Below, piece after piece: positions 19,954-29,071 of a stretch of DNA of 64,000 nt (positions are counted from its first letter, which is position 1; every line of letters begins with the position of its first letter). The notes under the pieces are model-generated. The model did not search any database. It was not told the origin of the DNA and saw only the letters and a program-made list of their open reading frames with translations. The position numbers were made by a program, and so were the translations under genes. This DNA comes from Pseudogracilibacillus auburnensis. GTDB lineage: Bacteria > Bacillota > Bacilli > Bacillales > Amphibacillaceae. The stretch is taken from positions 170,489 through 234,488 of the forward strand of contig NZ_QJJQ01000007.1 in NCBI RefSeq assembly GCF_003201975.1, written 5' to 3'.

Positions 19954-20790
19954 TTATCCCTCCACACATAATTCTTTTATTGCATTTGCTAATTCTTCAT
20001 TCGTTGGGACTCTGGAGTGCCATAAATATGCATTTTCCATAAAGCTAACTCCTTTTCCTTTTACCGTATTTGCAATAATAATAGTAGGTCTATCCTTTAC
20101 TTCTCTTGCCTCTTTAAATGCTGCTTCTATTTCTTCAAAGTTATGTCCGTCAATGGAAATGACATGCCAGCCAAAAGCTCTCCAACGATTTTCGGGCGCT
20201 TCTACCGGAATTTTACGTCTACCATTTTCTCCATTCCAGCCAAATTGTTGCAATTTATTGTAGTCAAGAATAGCTACAAAATTATCTAAACGATACTTTG
20301 AAGCAACGTCTGCCGCTTCCCAAACTTGACCTTCTTGTGATTCGCCATCTCCTACTATACAATACGTACGAAATGCTTTATTTTGTAATTTTGCTCCGAG
20401 TGCCATTCCTACTGCTGCTGAAATTCCTTGTCCAAGAGACCCTGTTGACATATCAAGCCCGGGTAGAGCATTCAAATCAGGATGAGCTTGAAGCCGTGAA
20501 TTAATAGCATCAAATGTTTTTAGCTCTTCAACAGGTAAATATCCTCTTAATGCCAATACTGAATATAGTCCAATTGCAGAATGTCCTTTTGAGAGAACGA
20601 ATCGATCTCTATTTTCGTTCCGTGGGTTTTTAGGGTCAATATTCATTTCTTTAAAATATAAATAAGTTAATAAGTCAATCGCTGAAAGCGGACCTCCTAG
20701 GTGCCCTGCTCCTGCGTGATGAACTGTTTCAATAACATAACGTCTTGCTAATCTTGCCTTATTAATTAAATCTTCGCTTGATAAAGTCAT
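19954..20790 (-). CDS. Transketolase, N-terminal (ThDP-binding) subunit
   Basis: 278 residues with HHAGAGHLGGPLSA (catalytic and phosphate-contacting His) near the N-terminus. The ThDP/Mg motif begins at GDGESQEGQVWEAA and ends in the LDYNKLQQ region. It is the first gene of an operon with tkt-C, aldehyde dehydrogenase, malate-type dehydrogenase and aldolase. An AAGCGCTT operator lies 44 bases upstream. The start ATG follows AGGAGG. Confidence 0.93.
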   Translation of the reverse strand: MTLSSEDLINKARLARRYVIETVHHAGAGHLGGPLSAIDLLTYLYFKEMNIDPKNPRNENRDRFVLSKGHSAIGLYSVLALRGYLPVEELKTFDAINSRLQAHPDLNALPGLDMSTGSLGQGISAAVGMALGAKLQNKAFRTYCIVGDGESQEGQVWEAADVASKYRLDNFVAILDYNKLQQFGWNGENGRRKIPVEAPENRWRAFGWHVISIDGHNFEEIEAAFKEAREVKDRPTIIIANTVKGKGVSFMENAYLWHSRVPTNEELANAIKELCVEG

Positions 20791-20831
20791 TATAAATCCT
20801 CCTAAATTATATCCATTTGTTCAAATTAAGG

Positions 20832-20843
20832 TTAAGCGCTTTA
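20832..20843. promoter_or_regulatory. LacI-family operator candidate 1 (AAGCGCTT)
   Basis: TTAAGCGCTTTA contains the palindrome AAGCGCTT at 20834-20841, upstream of the transketolase operon. It is one of five such sites (one a weaker, core-only match), each at the head of a unit in this cluster. The central CG palindrome is typical of LacI-family operators. Confidence 0.65.
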
Positions 20844-20895
20844 CTATATTGCGAAATAGATACAAGATAAAGAGATTTTATCTTGTAAATAATAC

Positions 20896-21897
20896 TTACT
20901 TTATAGAAATAGGACGTCCTTCTATATATGATTGCTTGGCAGCTTTTGCAATAAGTTCTGCTTGGAGCCCATCATTTCCTTCACATTGTAAAGGTTTATC
21001 ATTCTGAATAGAATCAATAAAAGCAAATGTTTCTGCAATATAAGCTTCTTTATACCGCTCTAAAAAGAAATGTTTCAAATTATCTTTATGTGTTCCATCA
21101 ATCGTACTAAATTCAACTGTTGTTGGTCGATCATTTTCACAAGTGAGACTCCCTTTTCCACCAAAAACTTCTACTCGTTGATCATATCCATATACTGCTT
21201 TTCTACTATTATCGATAACACCAATTGCTCCATTTGCAAATGTTAACGTAGTGATTGCAGTATCAATATCGCCTACCTCTCCGATAGCAGGATCTACTAA
21301 GTTTGCTCCTAACGAAAAAACTTCAACTACTTCACTATTCACAAGGTATCGTGCCATATCAAAATCATGTATTGCCATATCAAAAAATAGTCCTCCCGAG
21401 CCTTTAATATATTCAACTGGTGGTGGCTCTGGGTCTCTCGATGTAATTTTTATAATATGTGGTTCTCCAATGACACCATTTTTTACAGATTCATGAATAC
21501 GTAAAAAATTGCGATCAAATCGACGGTTAAACCCTACTTGAAATTTTACACCGGCTTCCTTTACTGCCTCTAGTACTTCTTTTGTTTCATTGATAGAAAA
21601 ACTAATTGGTTTTTCGCAAAAAATATGTTTTCCTTTAATAGCTGCAGCAATAATAATTTCTGCATGTGTATCTGTTGGTGAACATACAAAAATCGCATCA
21701 ATTTCTTCGTCATTTATAATATCTTCATATTTTGTAACAACTTCTTCAATACCGATTGTTTTCGCCCAATCTGTTACATGTTCAATGAAAAGATCTGAAA
21801 TTGTCTTTATTCTCACATTGGGAAAGCTAATAATATTTTCAGCATGTAGTCTTCCAATTCTACCTGCACCGATGATACCAATAGTTGTTTTCTTCAT
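20896..21897 (-). CDS. iolG: Inositol 2-dehydrogenase-type oxidoreductase (IolG family)
   Basis: 333 residues of the Gfo/Idh/MocA family. The Rossmann start is IGIIGAGRIGRLHAEN, the catalytic Lys is in CEKPIS, and the conserved D/H pair is in FFDMAIHDFDMARYL, the arrangement of myo-inositol dehydrogenases. It oxidises the axial hydroxyl of a cyclitol with NAD. It is one of three IolG-like copies in the cluster, so the copies may take different stereoisomers. The start ATG follows AAGGAG. Confidence 0.88.
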   Translation of the reverse strand: MKKTTIGIIGAGRIGRLHAENIISFPNVRIKTISDLFIEHVTDWAKTIGIEEVVTKYEDIINDEEIDAIFVCSPTDTHAEIIIAAAIKGKHIFCEKPISFSINETKEVLEAVKEAGVKFQVGFNRRFDRNFLRIHESVKNGVIGEPHIIKITSRDPEPPPVEYIKGSGGLFFDMAIHDFDMARYLVNSEVVEVFSLGANLVDPAIGEVGDIDTAITTLTFANGAIGVIDNSRKAVYGYDQRVEVFGGKGSLTCENDRPTTVEFSTIDGTHKDNLKHFFLERYKEAYIAETFAFIDSIQNDKPLQCEGNDGLQAELIAKAAKQSYIEGRPISIK

Positions 21898-21925
21898 TTG
21901 GTCACTCCTTTTTAATGATGTCTAT

Positions 21926-22810
21926 TTAACCCATACCTATTTCTCGTAAGTAATTTCTCGTTCTTTTTGCAATCGGTAATGGCTTTTCAAATGGAGCTGG
22001 GTACATATCTTGTTCGACAATAATCCATCCATCAAAATTTATTTTCTTAAGTATTTGAACAAGTTTGTTCATATCAACAATCCCTTTAGCCGGTTCCACC
22101 ATTACGCCTTCTTGAACCGCTTTTGCAAGCGACCAATTGTTTTGTTGTGTAGCTTCAAGCACGGATAAATCACAATTTTTTAAGTGAATATATGAAATTC
22201 TATTATGATGCTGTTTGATAAAATTAATCACATCTGCCCCCATGTAGGCATGATGACCAGTATCAAAACAAAGATTAATATTCGTTCTTTCTAAAAATTC
22301 TTCGATTTGTTCTTCTGTTTCTATATGTGTTTGTGAATGTGGATGATATACAACTTCCAAATCATATTTAGTTTTTGCATGATTATTTATTTTTTTAATA
22401 TTATGGTAAAAAATATCTTTTTCTCGTTCAGTTAAATCTTTTTTACGGATTTGTTTTCCGGTAAATAAATCTGTGTAACAAGCATCAATTAATACGACAT
22501 ATTTTGCCTCTTCAAATTGAACTTGTATGGATGCCATTTCATCAAGTTGTTCAATCATTTTATTGGTGTTTTTTGTACAAGTTAAATCATCCATTAATGT
22601 TGTTGATACTAATTGAATATCCCTTTTCTTTAGTTCTTCTTTTAGTTTGTTTGCTTTATTTGGCATATAGCCCCATGGCCCTAACTCCATACCAGTGTAA
22701 CCTGCAATTGCCATTTCATCTAAACATCTTTCCCAAGACATTTGTTTATCATCTTCTGTAAACCATATCCCCCAGGAAACGGGGGCAGTACCTATTTTAC
22801 ATTGACTCAA
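21926..22810 (-). CDS. TIM-barrel isomerase/dehydratase, IolE-like
   Basis: About 294 residues of the AP endonuclease 2-like TIM-barrel family (xylose-isomerase-like). The opening KIGTAPVSWGIW, the metal ligands in VVYHPHSQTHI and CFDTGHHAYMG, and the terminal IVEQDMY match IolE-type inosose dehydratases. I prefer the TTG start at LSQCKIG, which has GAGG eight bases upstream. A longer TTG frame would overlap the next gene by 16 bases and lacks a site. It lies between two Gfo/Idh/MocA genes and could act on an inosose isomer. Confidence 0.82.
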   Translation of the reverse strand: MSQCKIGTAPVSWGIWFTEDDKQMSWERCLDEMAIAGYTGMELGPWGYMPNKANKLKEELKKRDIQLVSTTLMDDLTCTKNTNKMIEQLDEMASIQVQFEEAKYVVLIDACYTDLFTGKQIRKKDLTEREKDIFYHNIKKINNHAKTKYDLEVVYHPHSQTHIETEEQIEEFLERTNINLCFDTGHHAYMGADVINFIKQHHNRISYIHLKNCDLSVLEATQQNNWSLAKAVQEGVMVEPAKGIVDMNKLVQILKKINFDGWIIVEQDMYPAPFEKPLPIAKRTRNYLREIGMG

Positions 22811-22827
22811 ATTGCATTCCTCACTTT

Positions 22828-23952
22828 TTATATTGATACCCAATTATTTGATTCAGACGATTCAAGAATTGCTTCAATAATTTGGTCTACTTTAAAACCA
22901 AAGTTAAAATCGCAAATATATGAAGTTCCTTTTGTAATGCTCGATAAAACTTCATGAGTTTCTAGTGTTTTAAAATCATTGAATCCGATTGCTATACCAG
23001 ATGCTGGTTGAAAAGCACTATACCCTTCGTGATCATTTCCAAGCAATACTTTTCTGAATCCTCTATCTACACTATGATCTTCAGTAAAGTACACGTGAAC
23101 GTCATTAAGATTTTCTAATGAATAATGTACCGCCCCTTTTGTACCTTGAATTTCAAAACTTAAATAATTTTTTCTACCTGTCGCTATTCTACTAGAACTT
23201 AATGTACCGACAGCACCATTTTCATACTGCGCTAGTAATATAACAATATCATCATTTTCAACAGCCTTCATATCTGTAGAGTCAGATCGTACTGGTCTTT
23301 TTTTAATGACAGTTCTAGTTAAGGCATTAACAGCTTTCATATCTCCTAAGATAAATTGTAAAACACTAAATAAATGCGATCCTAAATCACCTAATGTACC
23401 ACTACCAGAAATTTTTTTCATATGACGCCAAGAAATTGGGATTTGTGCATCTAATAGTGCATCCTGATCATATGTACCGGATACTTTTGTTATATCGCCT
23501 AATTTACCCGACTCAACTAATTCCTTTATATATTTCGTTGCTGGATTCATTACATTATTAAAACCTACATAATTTACTAGACCTTTTTCTTTCGCTAAAT
23601 CTACTAACTCTTTTGACTGATCTGCTGATAGACTAAGAGGTTTTTCACAATAAACATGTTTATTATTTAATAAAGCTGCTTTTGCAATTTCATAATGAAA
23701 AGCATTTGGAGTAGTAATATCTACTAAATCAATATTTTTATCAGTTACTATATCTTGCCAATCTTTGCTATATCGTTTAAATCCGAATTTTTTTTTGACC
23801 TCAAAAGCACTTTCTTCATTAATATCTGAAACCATTTCAAATACAGGTTTTCCATATTCTTCACCAAAATGATATAAAGCGTTTAAAAAAGATTTGGAAT
23901 GAGATTTTCCCATCCATCCTGTTCCAACCAATCCAATTCTTACTTCTTTCAT
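22828..23952 (-). CDS. Gfo/Idh/MocA family oxidoreductase
   Basis: 374 residues. The Rossmann opening is VRIGLVGTGWMGKSHSKSF, the Lys motif is CEKPLSL, and the DLGSHLFSVLQF region holds the catalytic His. It is longer than the IolG copies and closer to generic sugar/cyclitol dehydrogenases of the IolW/IolX/YcjS type. The chosen ATG (MKEVRIG) follows AGAGGTG; 16 upstream in-frame codons have no site. The substrate is unknown, probably a cyclitol or its keto form given the neighbours. Confidence 0.85.
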   Translation of the reverse strand: MKEVRIGLVGTGWMGKSHSKSFLNALYHFGEEYGKPVFEMVSDINEESAFEVKKKFGFKRYSKDWQDIVTDKNIDLVDITTPNAFHYEIAKAALLNNKHVYCEKPLSLSADQSKELVDLAKEKGLVNYVGFNNVMNPATKYIKELVESGKLGDITKVSGTYDQDALLDAQIPISWRHMKKISGSGTLGDLGSHLFSVLQFILGDMKAVNALTRTVIKKRPVRSDSTDMKAVENDDIVILLAQYENGAVGTLSSSRIATGRKNYLSFEIQGTKGAVHYSLENLNDVHVYFTEDHSVDRGFRKVLLGNDHEGYSAFQPASGIAIGFNDFKTLETHEVLSSITKGTSYICDFNFGFKVDQIIEAILESSESNNWVSI

Positions 23953-23982
23953 AGTAAACACCTCTTTAATGAGTAAAGGGTT

Positions 23983-24019
23983 TTTGAACACATCTGACAC
24001 AATTCAAGATGTGTTCAAA
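23983..24019 (-). repeat. mRNA hairpin after the first binding-protein gene
   Basis: A perfect 13-base-pair inverted repeat (TTTGAACACATCT with its complement) and an 11-base loop, between the binding-protein stop and the next start, without a T-run. Such hairpins in transporter operons often protect the upstream mRNA and raise binding-protein yield. Confidence 0.6.
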
Positions 24020-24034
24020 TGTTCCCTTCAGCAA

Positions 24035-25030
24035 TTATTTACCTAACCAATCATTTACTTCATCTAATTTTTCTTGAGCATTTTCATTTGTAATTAAGTC
24101 AATACCACTGTCAATTTTCTCTTCAACTGTCTCATCATTAATCGCTCTTATCGCATTTTCAACTCCAATATATGCCATTTGATATGGTAATTGTTGAATT
24201 ACCGCATCTAAATCACCTTGAGAAATTGATTTTAAAGCATCACTTGTCCCGTCAATTCCAATTACCGGAATTTCTAAGTTACTTGCGTTAATCGCCTGAA
24301 GTGCTCCTAAAGCCATTTCGTCATTCGCAGTAAATACACCTTTAATATTTGGGTGTGCTGTGATTATGTTTTCCATAACGTTAACAGCTTTTGTTCGATC
24401 AAAATCAGCCGCTTGAACTGTCACAACCTTAAGACCATGCTCTTCAAGTTTGTCTTTAGCACCCGAAACTCTTGCTTCGTTTTGGGCAGCTCCTGAAACA
24501 CCTTCAATTATTGCAACTTCATCACCTTCAGATAGTATTGAAGTTAAGTATTCACCTGCTTTTTGACCGGCGGTATAATTATCTGTTCCAATATACGTTA
24601 CCTTATCTTCCCAATCTAAATCTGTATCAATAAGTAATACAGGAATATCTGCATCACTATATTTAGATAGCGTTGGTATGACTGAACCAGTACTTGGCAT
24701 TAACACTAAAGCTTCCGGGCTTTCAGTTGATAAATCTTCTAAAATATTGATTAATTCTTGCTCTTGTGTTTGTGTAGATGCAGCAAGGAATTTTCCATTA
24801 ACATCAAAATCTTCAAACGCTTGCTTTGCTCCAGCTTCAGCCAGTTTAAAATACTCTGCATCAGATCCTTTTAAAACAACTGCGATTGTTGGTTTGTCAC
24901 TATCGTTATCAATGCTCTCGTCTGCTGATTCTTCACTTTCGTTACCACTTGAACTACTACCACAACCAGCTAATAACATTAGAGCTGAAATAATTACTAG
25001 AGATAATGTTAAAAAATATTTTTTCTTCAT
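24035..25030 (-). CDS. Sugar/cyclitol ABC transporter substrate-binding lipoprotein (copy 1)
   Basis: 331 residues. A signal peptide with the lipobox LLAGC (Cys near 24) is followed by a Ser/Glu linker and a periplasmic-binding-protein type I domain (Peripla_BP_4, ribose/inositol class). TNDEMALGALQAI and the hinge region VIGIDGTSDALKSI are typical. Anchored to the outer face of the membrane, it delivers ligand to an RbsC-type permease. The permease and ATPase are 3-5 kb upstream behind a second binding protein. The ATG (MKKKYF) follows AGGAG eight bases upstream. Confidence 0.9.
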   Translation of the reverse strand: MKKKYFLTLSLVIISALMLLAGCGSSSSGNESEESADESIDNDSDKPTIAVVLKGSDAEYFKLAEAGAKQAFEDFDVNGKFLAASTQTQEQELINILEDLSTESPEALVLMPSTGSVIPTLSKYSDADIPVLLIDTDLDWEDKVTYIGTDNYTAGQKAGEYLTSILSEGDEVAIIEGVSGAAQNEARVSGAKDKLEEHGLKVVTVQAADFDRTKAVNVMENIITAHPNIKGVFTANDEMALGALQAINASNLEIPVIGIDGTSDALKSISQGDLDAVIQQLPYQMAYIGVENAIRAINDETVEEKIDSGIDLITNENAQEKLDEVNDWLGK

Positions 25031-25044
25031 TTGTTTCACTCCTA

Positions 25045-26061
25045 TTATTTTTCTGGATAAACCATAATTTTAATTGCTTCGCCTTTTCTCATTGTCTTGA
25101 TTGCTTCATGAATATCTTTTAATGATGTTCTATGAGTAATAAGACTTTCAAGGTTTAATATGTTAGCTTCTAAAATTTTAATTACTTTAGGAAAATGATT
25201 TTTTTGAATAATTGTACCTATAACAGTAATTTCTTTTTTAGTTATTTCACACTGTTTAATCGGGTGATTGGCATTTTCATTCATGCCAACTAATAAGACT
25301 TTACCACCTTTTCGAACAAGTTCTATTGTTTGATCAAATAGTACACCTACGCAGTCAATGACAACATCTGCCCCTACTTTAGTAATGTCTTGAACTAATT
25401 GTTCAACATTCACTTTAGTTGGATTCATGATGTGTGTTGCTCCCGATTTTTTTGCATGTTCTAAACGATAATCAGATAAATCAACTGTTATTATTTGACC
25501 AGCACCTGCTGCCTTTTGAACTTGAGTAAACAGTTGTCCCATTGGACCTGCTCCTAAAATTACAACATTGTCGCCAGGTTGTGTTTGGATTTTCTCACTA
25601 CCATTAATTACGCATGAAAGTGGTTCAGCCAAAACAGCTATTTCAGCTGGTACTTTCTTTGATATTTTATAGACATTTTTAGAAGGAACTACACTATAGG
25701 AAGCCCAACCACCATCTTTAAAGATTCCAATTGTTGAAAAATTTTCACAAACATTTTGAATGCCTGTTTGACAGTAATAACAATGTCCGCAAACTGTTGT
25801 CGGGTCAATAATTACTCGGTCACCAACTTTGACATTTTGAACATTATTGCCAATTTCAACAACTTCACCAATATATTCGTGTCCTTGAATAATACCAGGA
25901 GTTGCAGGGTGTGTAGGAGGGTCTGATAAAATATGAATATCAGATCCACATATACTTGCGACTTCTACCTTAATTTTCACTTCATCCGTTGAAGCTATTT
26001 CAGGTATATCGACTTCTTTCAATGTTAATTTTCCAACCTCTTCAAAAATTGCTGATAACAT
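25045..26061 (-). CDS. Zinc-dependent medium-chain alcohol dehydrogenase
   Basis: 338 residues. Catalytic zinc ligands are in SICGSDIH and GHEYIGEV, a four-Cys structural zinc loop is in CGHCYYCQTGIQNVC, and the Rossmann motif is VILGAGPMGQL. Closest in pattern to sorbitol/threonine/L-iditol dehydrogenases. Next to a TIM-barrel epimerase and an inositol-class binding protein, it resembles the IolM step of the Thermotoga inositol route (oxidation of keto-inositol). That assignment is inference. The start ATG follows AAGGAG. Confidence 0.88.
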   Translation of the reverse strand: MLSAIFEEVGKLTLKEVDIPEIASTDEVKIKVEVASICGSDIHILSDPPTHPATPGIIQGHEYIGEVVEIGNNVQNVKVGDRVIIDPTTVCGHCYYCQTGIQNVCENFSTIGIFKDGGWASYSVVPSKNVYKISKKVPAEIAVLAEPLSCVINGSEKIQTQPGDNVVILGAGPMGQLFTQVQKAAGAGQIITVDLSDYRLEHAKKSGATHIMNPTKVNVEQLVQDITKVGADVVIDCVGVLFDQTIELVRKGGKVLLVGMNENANHPIKQCEITKKEITVIGTIIQKNHFPKVIKILEANILNLESLITHRTSLKDIHEAIKTMRKGEAIKIMVYPEK

Positions 26062-26083
26062 AATTTTTTCTCCTTATCAAAAT

Positions 26084-26911
26084 TTAATTACTTAACATTC
26101 TCTGTAATACTTGCACTGTATGTTCACAGTAAAGATATAAATCATCCATTGATTCCTTATTAGCTGCGAACGGGTTTGCTCCTGGTGCCATACACTCAAG
26201 AACAAGAGGCCCACCATAATTAATTTCCTTCAGTTTTGAGATTACTGCTTCAAAATCAATATGACCAAATCCTACACCTTGTCGGTTATTATCAGAAAGA
26301 TGGAAAACCCCTAATTTATTAGAGACACTTTCAATTGCACTTATCATATCGACTTCTTCAATATTCATATGATATGTGTCCACAAGCATTTTCACGCTCG
26401 GGTGATTTAATTCATTTACAAAACGATAAGCATCTTCAGCTGTATTTAAAATAGAACTTTCATAACGGTTAACTGGTTCTATGATTAACTCAACACTTTC
26501 CAATGTTGCTGTTTCGCATAATTGTTTAACTGAATCAATTGCCCAATCCCAATCTTCTGTTCCTTTACCAACAAGGTGCGCCTTTCCAACAGCAGATGGA
26601 CAAATTACAATGTATTTACCACCTAATTCATTACAAACTTTAATTTGTTCTTTAAAATATTCGACAGCAATTTTCCGATTGGTTGGTTTACCGTTAGCTA
26701 AGTCTTTTGTTTCATCAGGCCAAGCAGCATCACCTGTAATTCCATCAATTTTTAATTGTAAATCGTTAACAATTTGTTTAATTTTGTCCGTATGAGTAAG
26801 CGCCATCGCTGCTTGGAGTTCTATCGCATCATAACCACTTTTTTTGATGAATTTAAGAACTCTTTCAATTGGTTCATCCCCAAAAATCCAACTACATATC
26901 GATAAATGCAT
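26084..26911 (-). CDS. TIM-barrel sugar isomerase/epimerase
   Basis: 275 residues of the xylose isomerase-like TIM-barrel family. The metal-site stretches are ELIIEPVNRYES, MLVDTYHMNIEE, VFHLSDNNRQGVGFGHIDF and the terminal GGPLVLECM, as in D-tagatose/D-psicose 3-epimerases and the IolO 5-keto-gluconate epimerase. It interconverts keto-sugars or keto-acids. Which one cannot be read directly. It sits between the second binding protein and the zinc dehydrogenase in one operon. Confidence 0.86.
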   Translation of the reverse strand: MHLSICSWIFGDEPIERVLKFIKKSGYDAIELQAAMALTHTDKIKQIVNDLQLKIDGITGDAAWPDETKDLANGKPTNRKIAVEYFKEQIKVCNELGGKYIVICPSAVGKAHLVGKGTEDWDWAIDSVKQLCETATLESVELIIEPVNRYESSILNTAEDAYRFVNELNHPSVKMLVDTYHMNIEEVDMISAIESVSNKLGVFHLSDNNRQGVGFGHIDFEAVISKLKEINYGGPLVLECMAPGANPFAANKESMDDLYLYCEHTVQVLQRMLSN

Positions 26912-26933
26912 AAATCACACTCCAAAGTTAACA

Positions 26934-27941
26934 TTAATTATTTAAATAACCTTCTATTTCTTGAATTCTTTGCTCTACATTATCTTTTGTATAAACCTGG
27001 GCACCTGAATCAATACGTTTTTCTACTGACTCACCTTTTATCGCTTTTACAGCTGATTCCACTCCTAAATAACCCATTCTATACGGATCTTGGGCTATAT
27101 TAGCCAACATTTGACCATCTACAACTGCTTGCAAACCATCTGGGGTACCATCAAAGCCAATTAATGGAATATGTGTACTATCTTTATTTTCTAACCCTTT
27201 AAATGAACCCAAAGCCATTTCGTCAGAAGTTGCGAAGACTACTTTAATATCTGGATCTGCTGTGAGAACGTTTTCGACAATATTAACCGCTTTTACACGA
27301 TCACTTTGAGCGTCTTGAACGATAAATTCAATGTTTTTACTTTCTAAAGCCGCTTGGAAACCTTCAGTTCTTTCATCATGAACTTTTGCTCCCATTTGAC
27401 CGCGAACGATTAGAACTTTATCACCATCATTTAATTGATCACTAATATATTCTCCACCTTTAGAGGCAGCTTCATAATTTTCTGTTCCGATAAAACTTAC
27501 TCTATCCTCAAATTCATTTACGTTTGCATCCACCAAAACTACTGGTATATTAGCATCGTGTGCTTTTTGAAGCGCTGGTAACATCGCCTCGGGAAGACTT
27601 GGTGTAACAACAAGACCATTTACTTTAGTAGAAATTAAATCTTCAACCATTTTTACTTGTTGTTCATATAAAGTTTCCTCCGCTGGTCCAAGAATTTCAA
27701 TTTCTACACCTAATTCCTTTGCTGCATCTTGAGCTCCAGCCATATGGATTTTCCAATACTCAGAACTTAAAGTCATTAGAACTACACCAATCTTCAAATT
27801 GTCAGCTTTAGTTTCTTCCGTTGACTTTTTTTCATTTCCTTCATTACTAGAATTAGTAATTGAACTAGAACCTTCATTTGATGAACAAGCAGTCAACATA
27901 AGAAGAGCAGATATAAAAACAAGTAACATTATTTTCCTCAC
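26934..27941 (-). CDS. Sugar/cyclitol ABC transporter substrate-binding lipoprotein (copy 2)
   Basis: About 335 residues with the lipobox LMLTAC, a Ser/Asn linker and a Peripla_BP_4 domain (GVVLMTLSSEYWKIHMAGA, ATSDEMALGSFKGL, LIGFDGTPDGLQAV). It differs enough from copy 1 to suggest another ligand or affinity. The GTG start (reading VRKIMLLVF) follows GGAGGAG at eight bases; the ATG 15 codons upstream has no site. It lies directly downstream of the permease gene, so it is the expected partner of the transporter core. Confidence 0.9.
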   Translation of the reverse strand: MRKIMLLVFISALLMLTACSSNEGSSSITNSSNEGNEKKSTEETKADNLKIGVVLMTLSSEYWKIHMAGAQDAAKELGVEIEILGPAEETLYEQQVKMVEDLISTKVNGLVVTPSLPEAMLPALQKAHDANIPVVLVDANVNEFEDRVSFIGTENYEAASKGGEYISDQLNDGDKVLIVRGQMGAKVHDERTEGFQAALESKNIEFIVQDAQSDRVKAVNIVENVLTADPDIKVVFATSDEMALGSFKGLENKDSTHIPLIGFDGTPDGLQAVVDGQMLANIAQDPYRMGYLGVESAVKAIKGESVEKRIDSGAQVYTKDNVEQRIQEIEGYLNN

Positions 27942-28062
27942 TTTAACACTCCTCCATTTATTAAAAATATAAAATAAATCTATCATGTACGTCCCCTAAA
28001 TTTATTCATCCCCCCTTGAAATGTATTAAATTACTTACATAGAAAATATTTATTTTTACGTA

Positions 28063-29064
28063 TTAATTTTTCGAGCGTCTACGTAACACATCAACATAAA
28101 CAGCTAAGATAATTACAGTTCCAATAACAACTGTTTGAATATCTGTCGATGTCCCTAATAAGTTAAGACCATTACGTAATACAGCAATAATCATCGCTCC
28201 AATTAAAGTACCCCAAACTGTCCCTACACCACCGAAGAAACTTGCACCACCAATGATTACAGCGGCAATCGCATCTAATTCATATGTTAACCCAGCTATT
28301 GGAGATGCTGCGTTTGTTCTTCCGATTAAAACTAGACCGCCAAGCCCAGCCATTAATCCACTTAATGTATATACTTTAATTAATACACGGTCTACCGGAA
28401 TCCCAGAGAGACGTGCCGCTTCTTTATTTCCTCCAATAGCGTAAATATATCGACCTGTCGCTGTTCTAGTAAGAAAGATATGGAAGATAATACTTATCAC
28501 AATTACTAAAATGAAGCTAACAGGAATAAAACCCACATTTGCTTGCCCTGTAAAATTGATTACATATGCAAAACCAAATATTGGTGTAGCACCAGTAATG
28601 ATTAATGCAAGGCCTCTAAAAACGTTCATTGTACCCAATGTTGAAATAAATGGGTGTGGCAGTCTTAATTTTGTAAGTAACAATCCATTTAATAGACCTG
28701 CTAAAGCTCCAACTAATAAACAAACAAATATCCCTAAAACTGGTGGCATACCCCACATCACTGTGACAACACCTGTAACTACGATAGAAAATGCTAATAT
28801 TGATCCAACAGATAAGTCAATACCTGCTGTTAAAATTGGTAATAACATACCAATTGAGAGTAGCGCGTTAATTGATGACTGTCGTGCAATGTTCATTAGG
28901 TTATCTATCTTTAGAAAACTCGGTGATAAAATTGCTAGTGTAATAGACAAGATAATCAATCCAAATAGTGCACCAAACTTGTTAGCAATATATTTAAAAT
29001 CGTATTTTGCTTTTTTCTTTTCTTCCACATTACCTTGTTCTATAATTTCTGTTTGTTCTTTCAT
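28063..29064 (-). CDS. ABC transporter permease, RbsC/inositol class
   Basis: 333 residues with about eight to ten membrane segments and the BPD_transp_2 signature. The N-terminal MNIARQSSINALLSIGM and the cytoplasmic loop TATGRYIYAIGGNKEAARLSGI fit ribose, xylose and inositol permeases. It forms the membrane channel with the downstream-acting ATPase. The start ATG follows AGGAGG and it begins seven bases after the ATPase stop. Confidence 0.93.
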   Translation of the reverse strand: MKEQTEIIEQGNVEEKKKAKYDFKYIANKFGALFGLIILSITLAILSPSFLKIDNLMNIARQSSINALLSIGMLLPILTAGIDLSVGSILAFSIVVTGVVTVMWGMPPVLGIFVCLLVGALAGLLNGLLLTKLRLPHPFISTLGTMNVFRGLALIITGATPIFGFAYVINFTGQANVGFIPVSFILVIVISIIFHIFLTRTATGRYIYAIGGNKEAARLSGIPVDRVLIKVYTLSGLMAGLGGLVLIGRTNAASPIAGLTYELDAIAAVIIGGASFFGGVGTVWGTLIGAMIIAVLRNGLNLLGTSTDIQTVVIGTVIILAVYVDVLRRRSKN

Positions 29065-29071
29065 TATTGAT

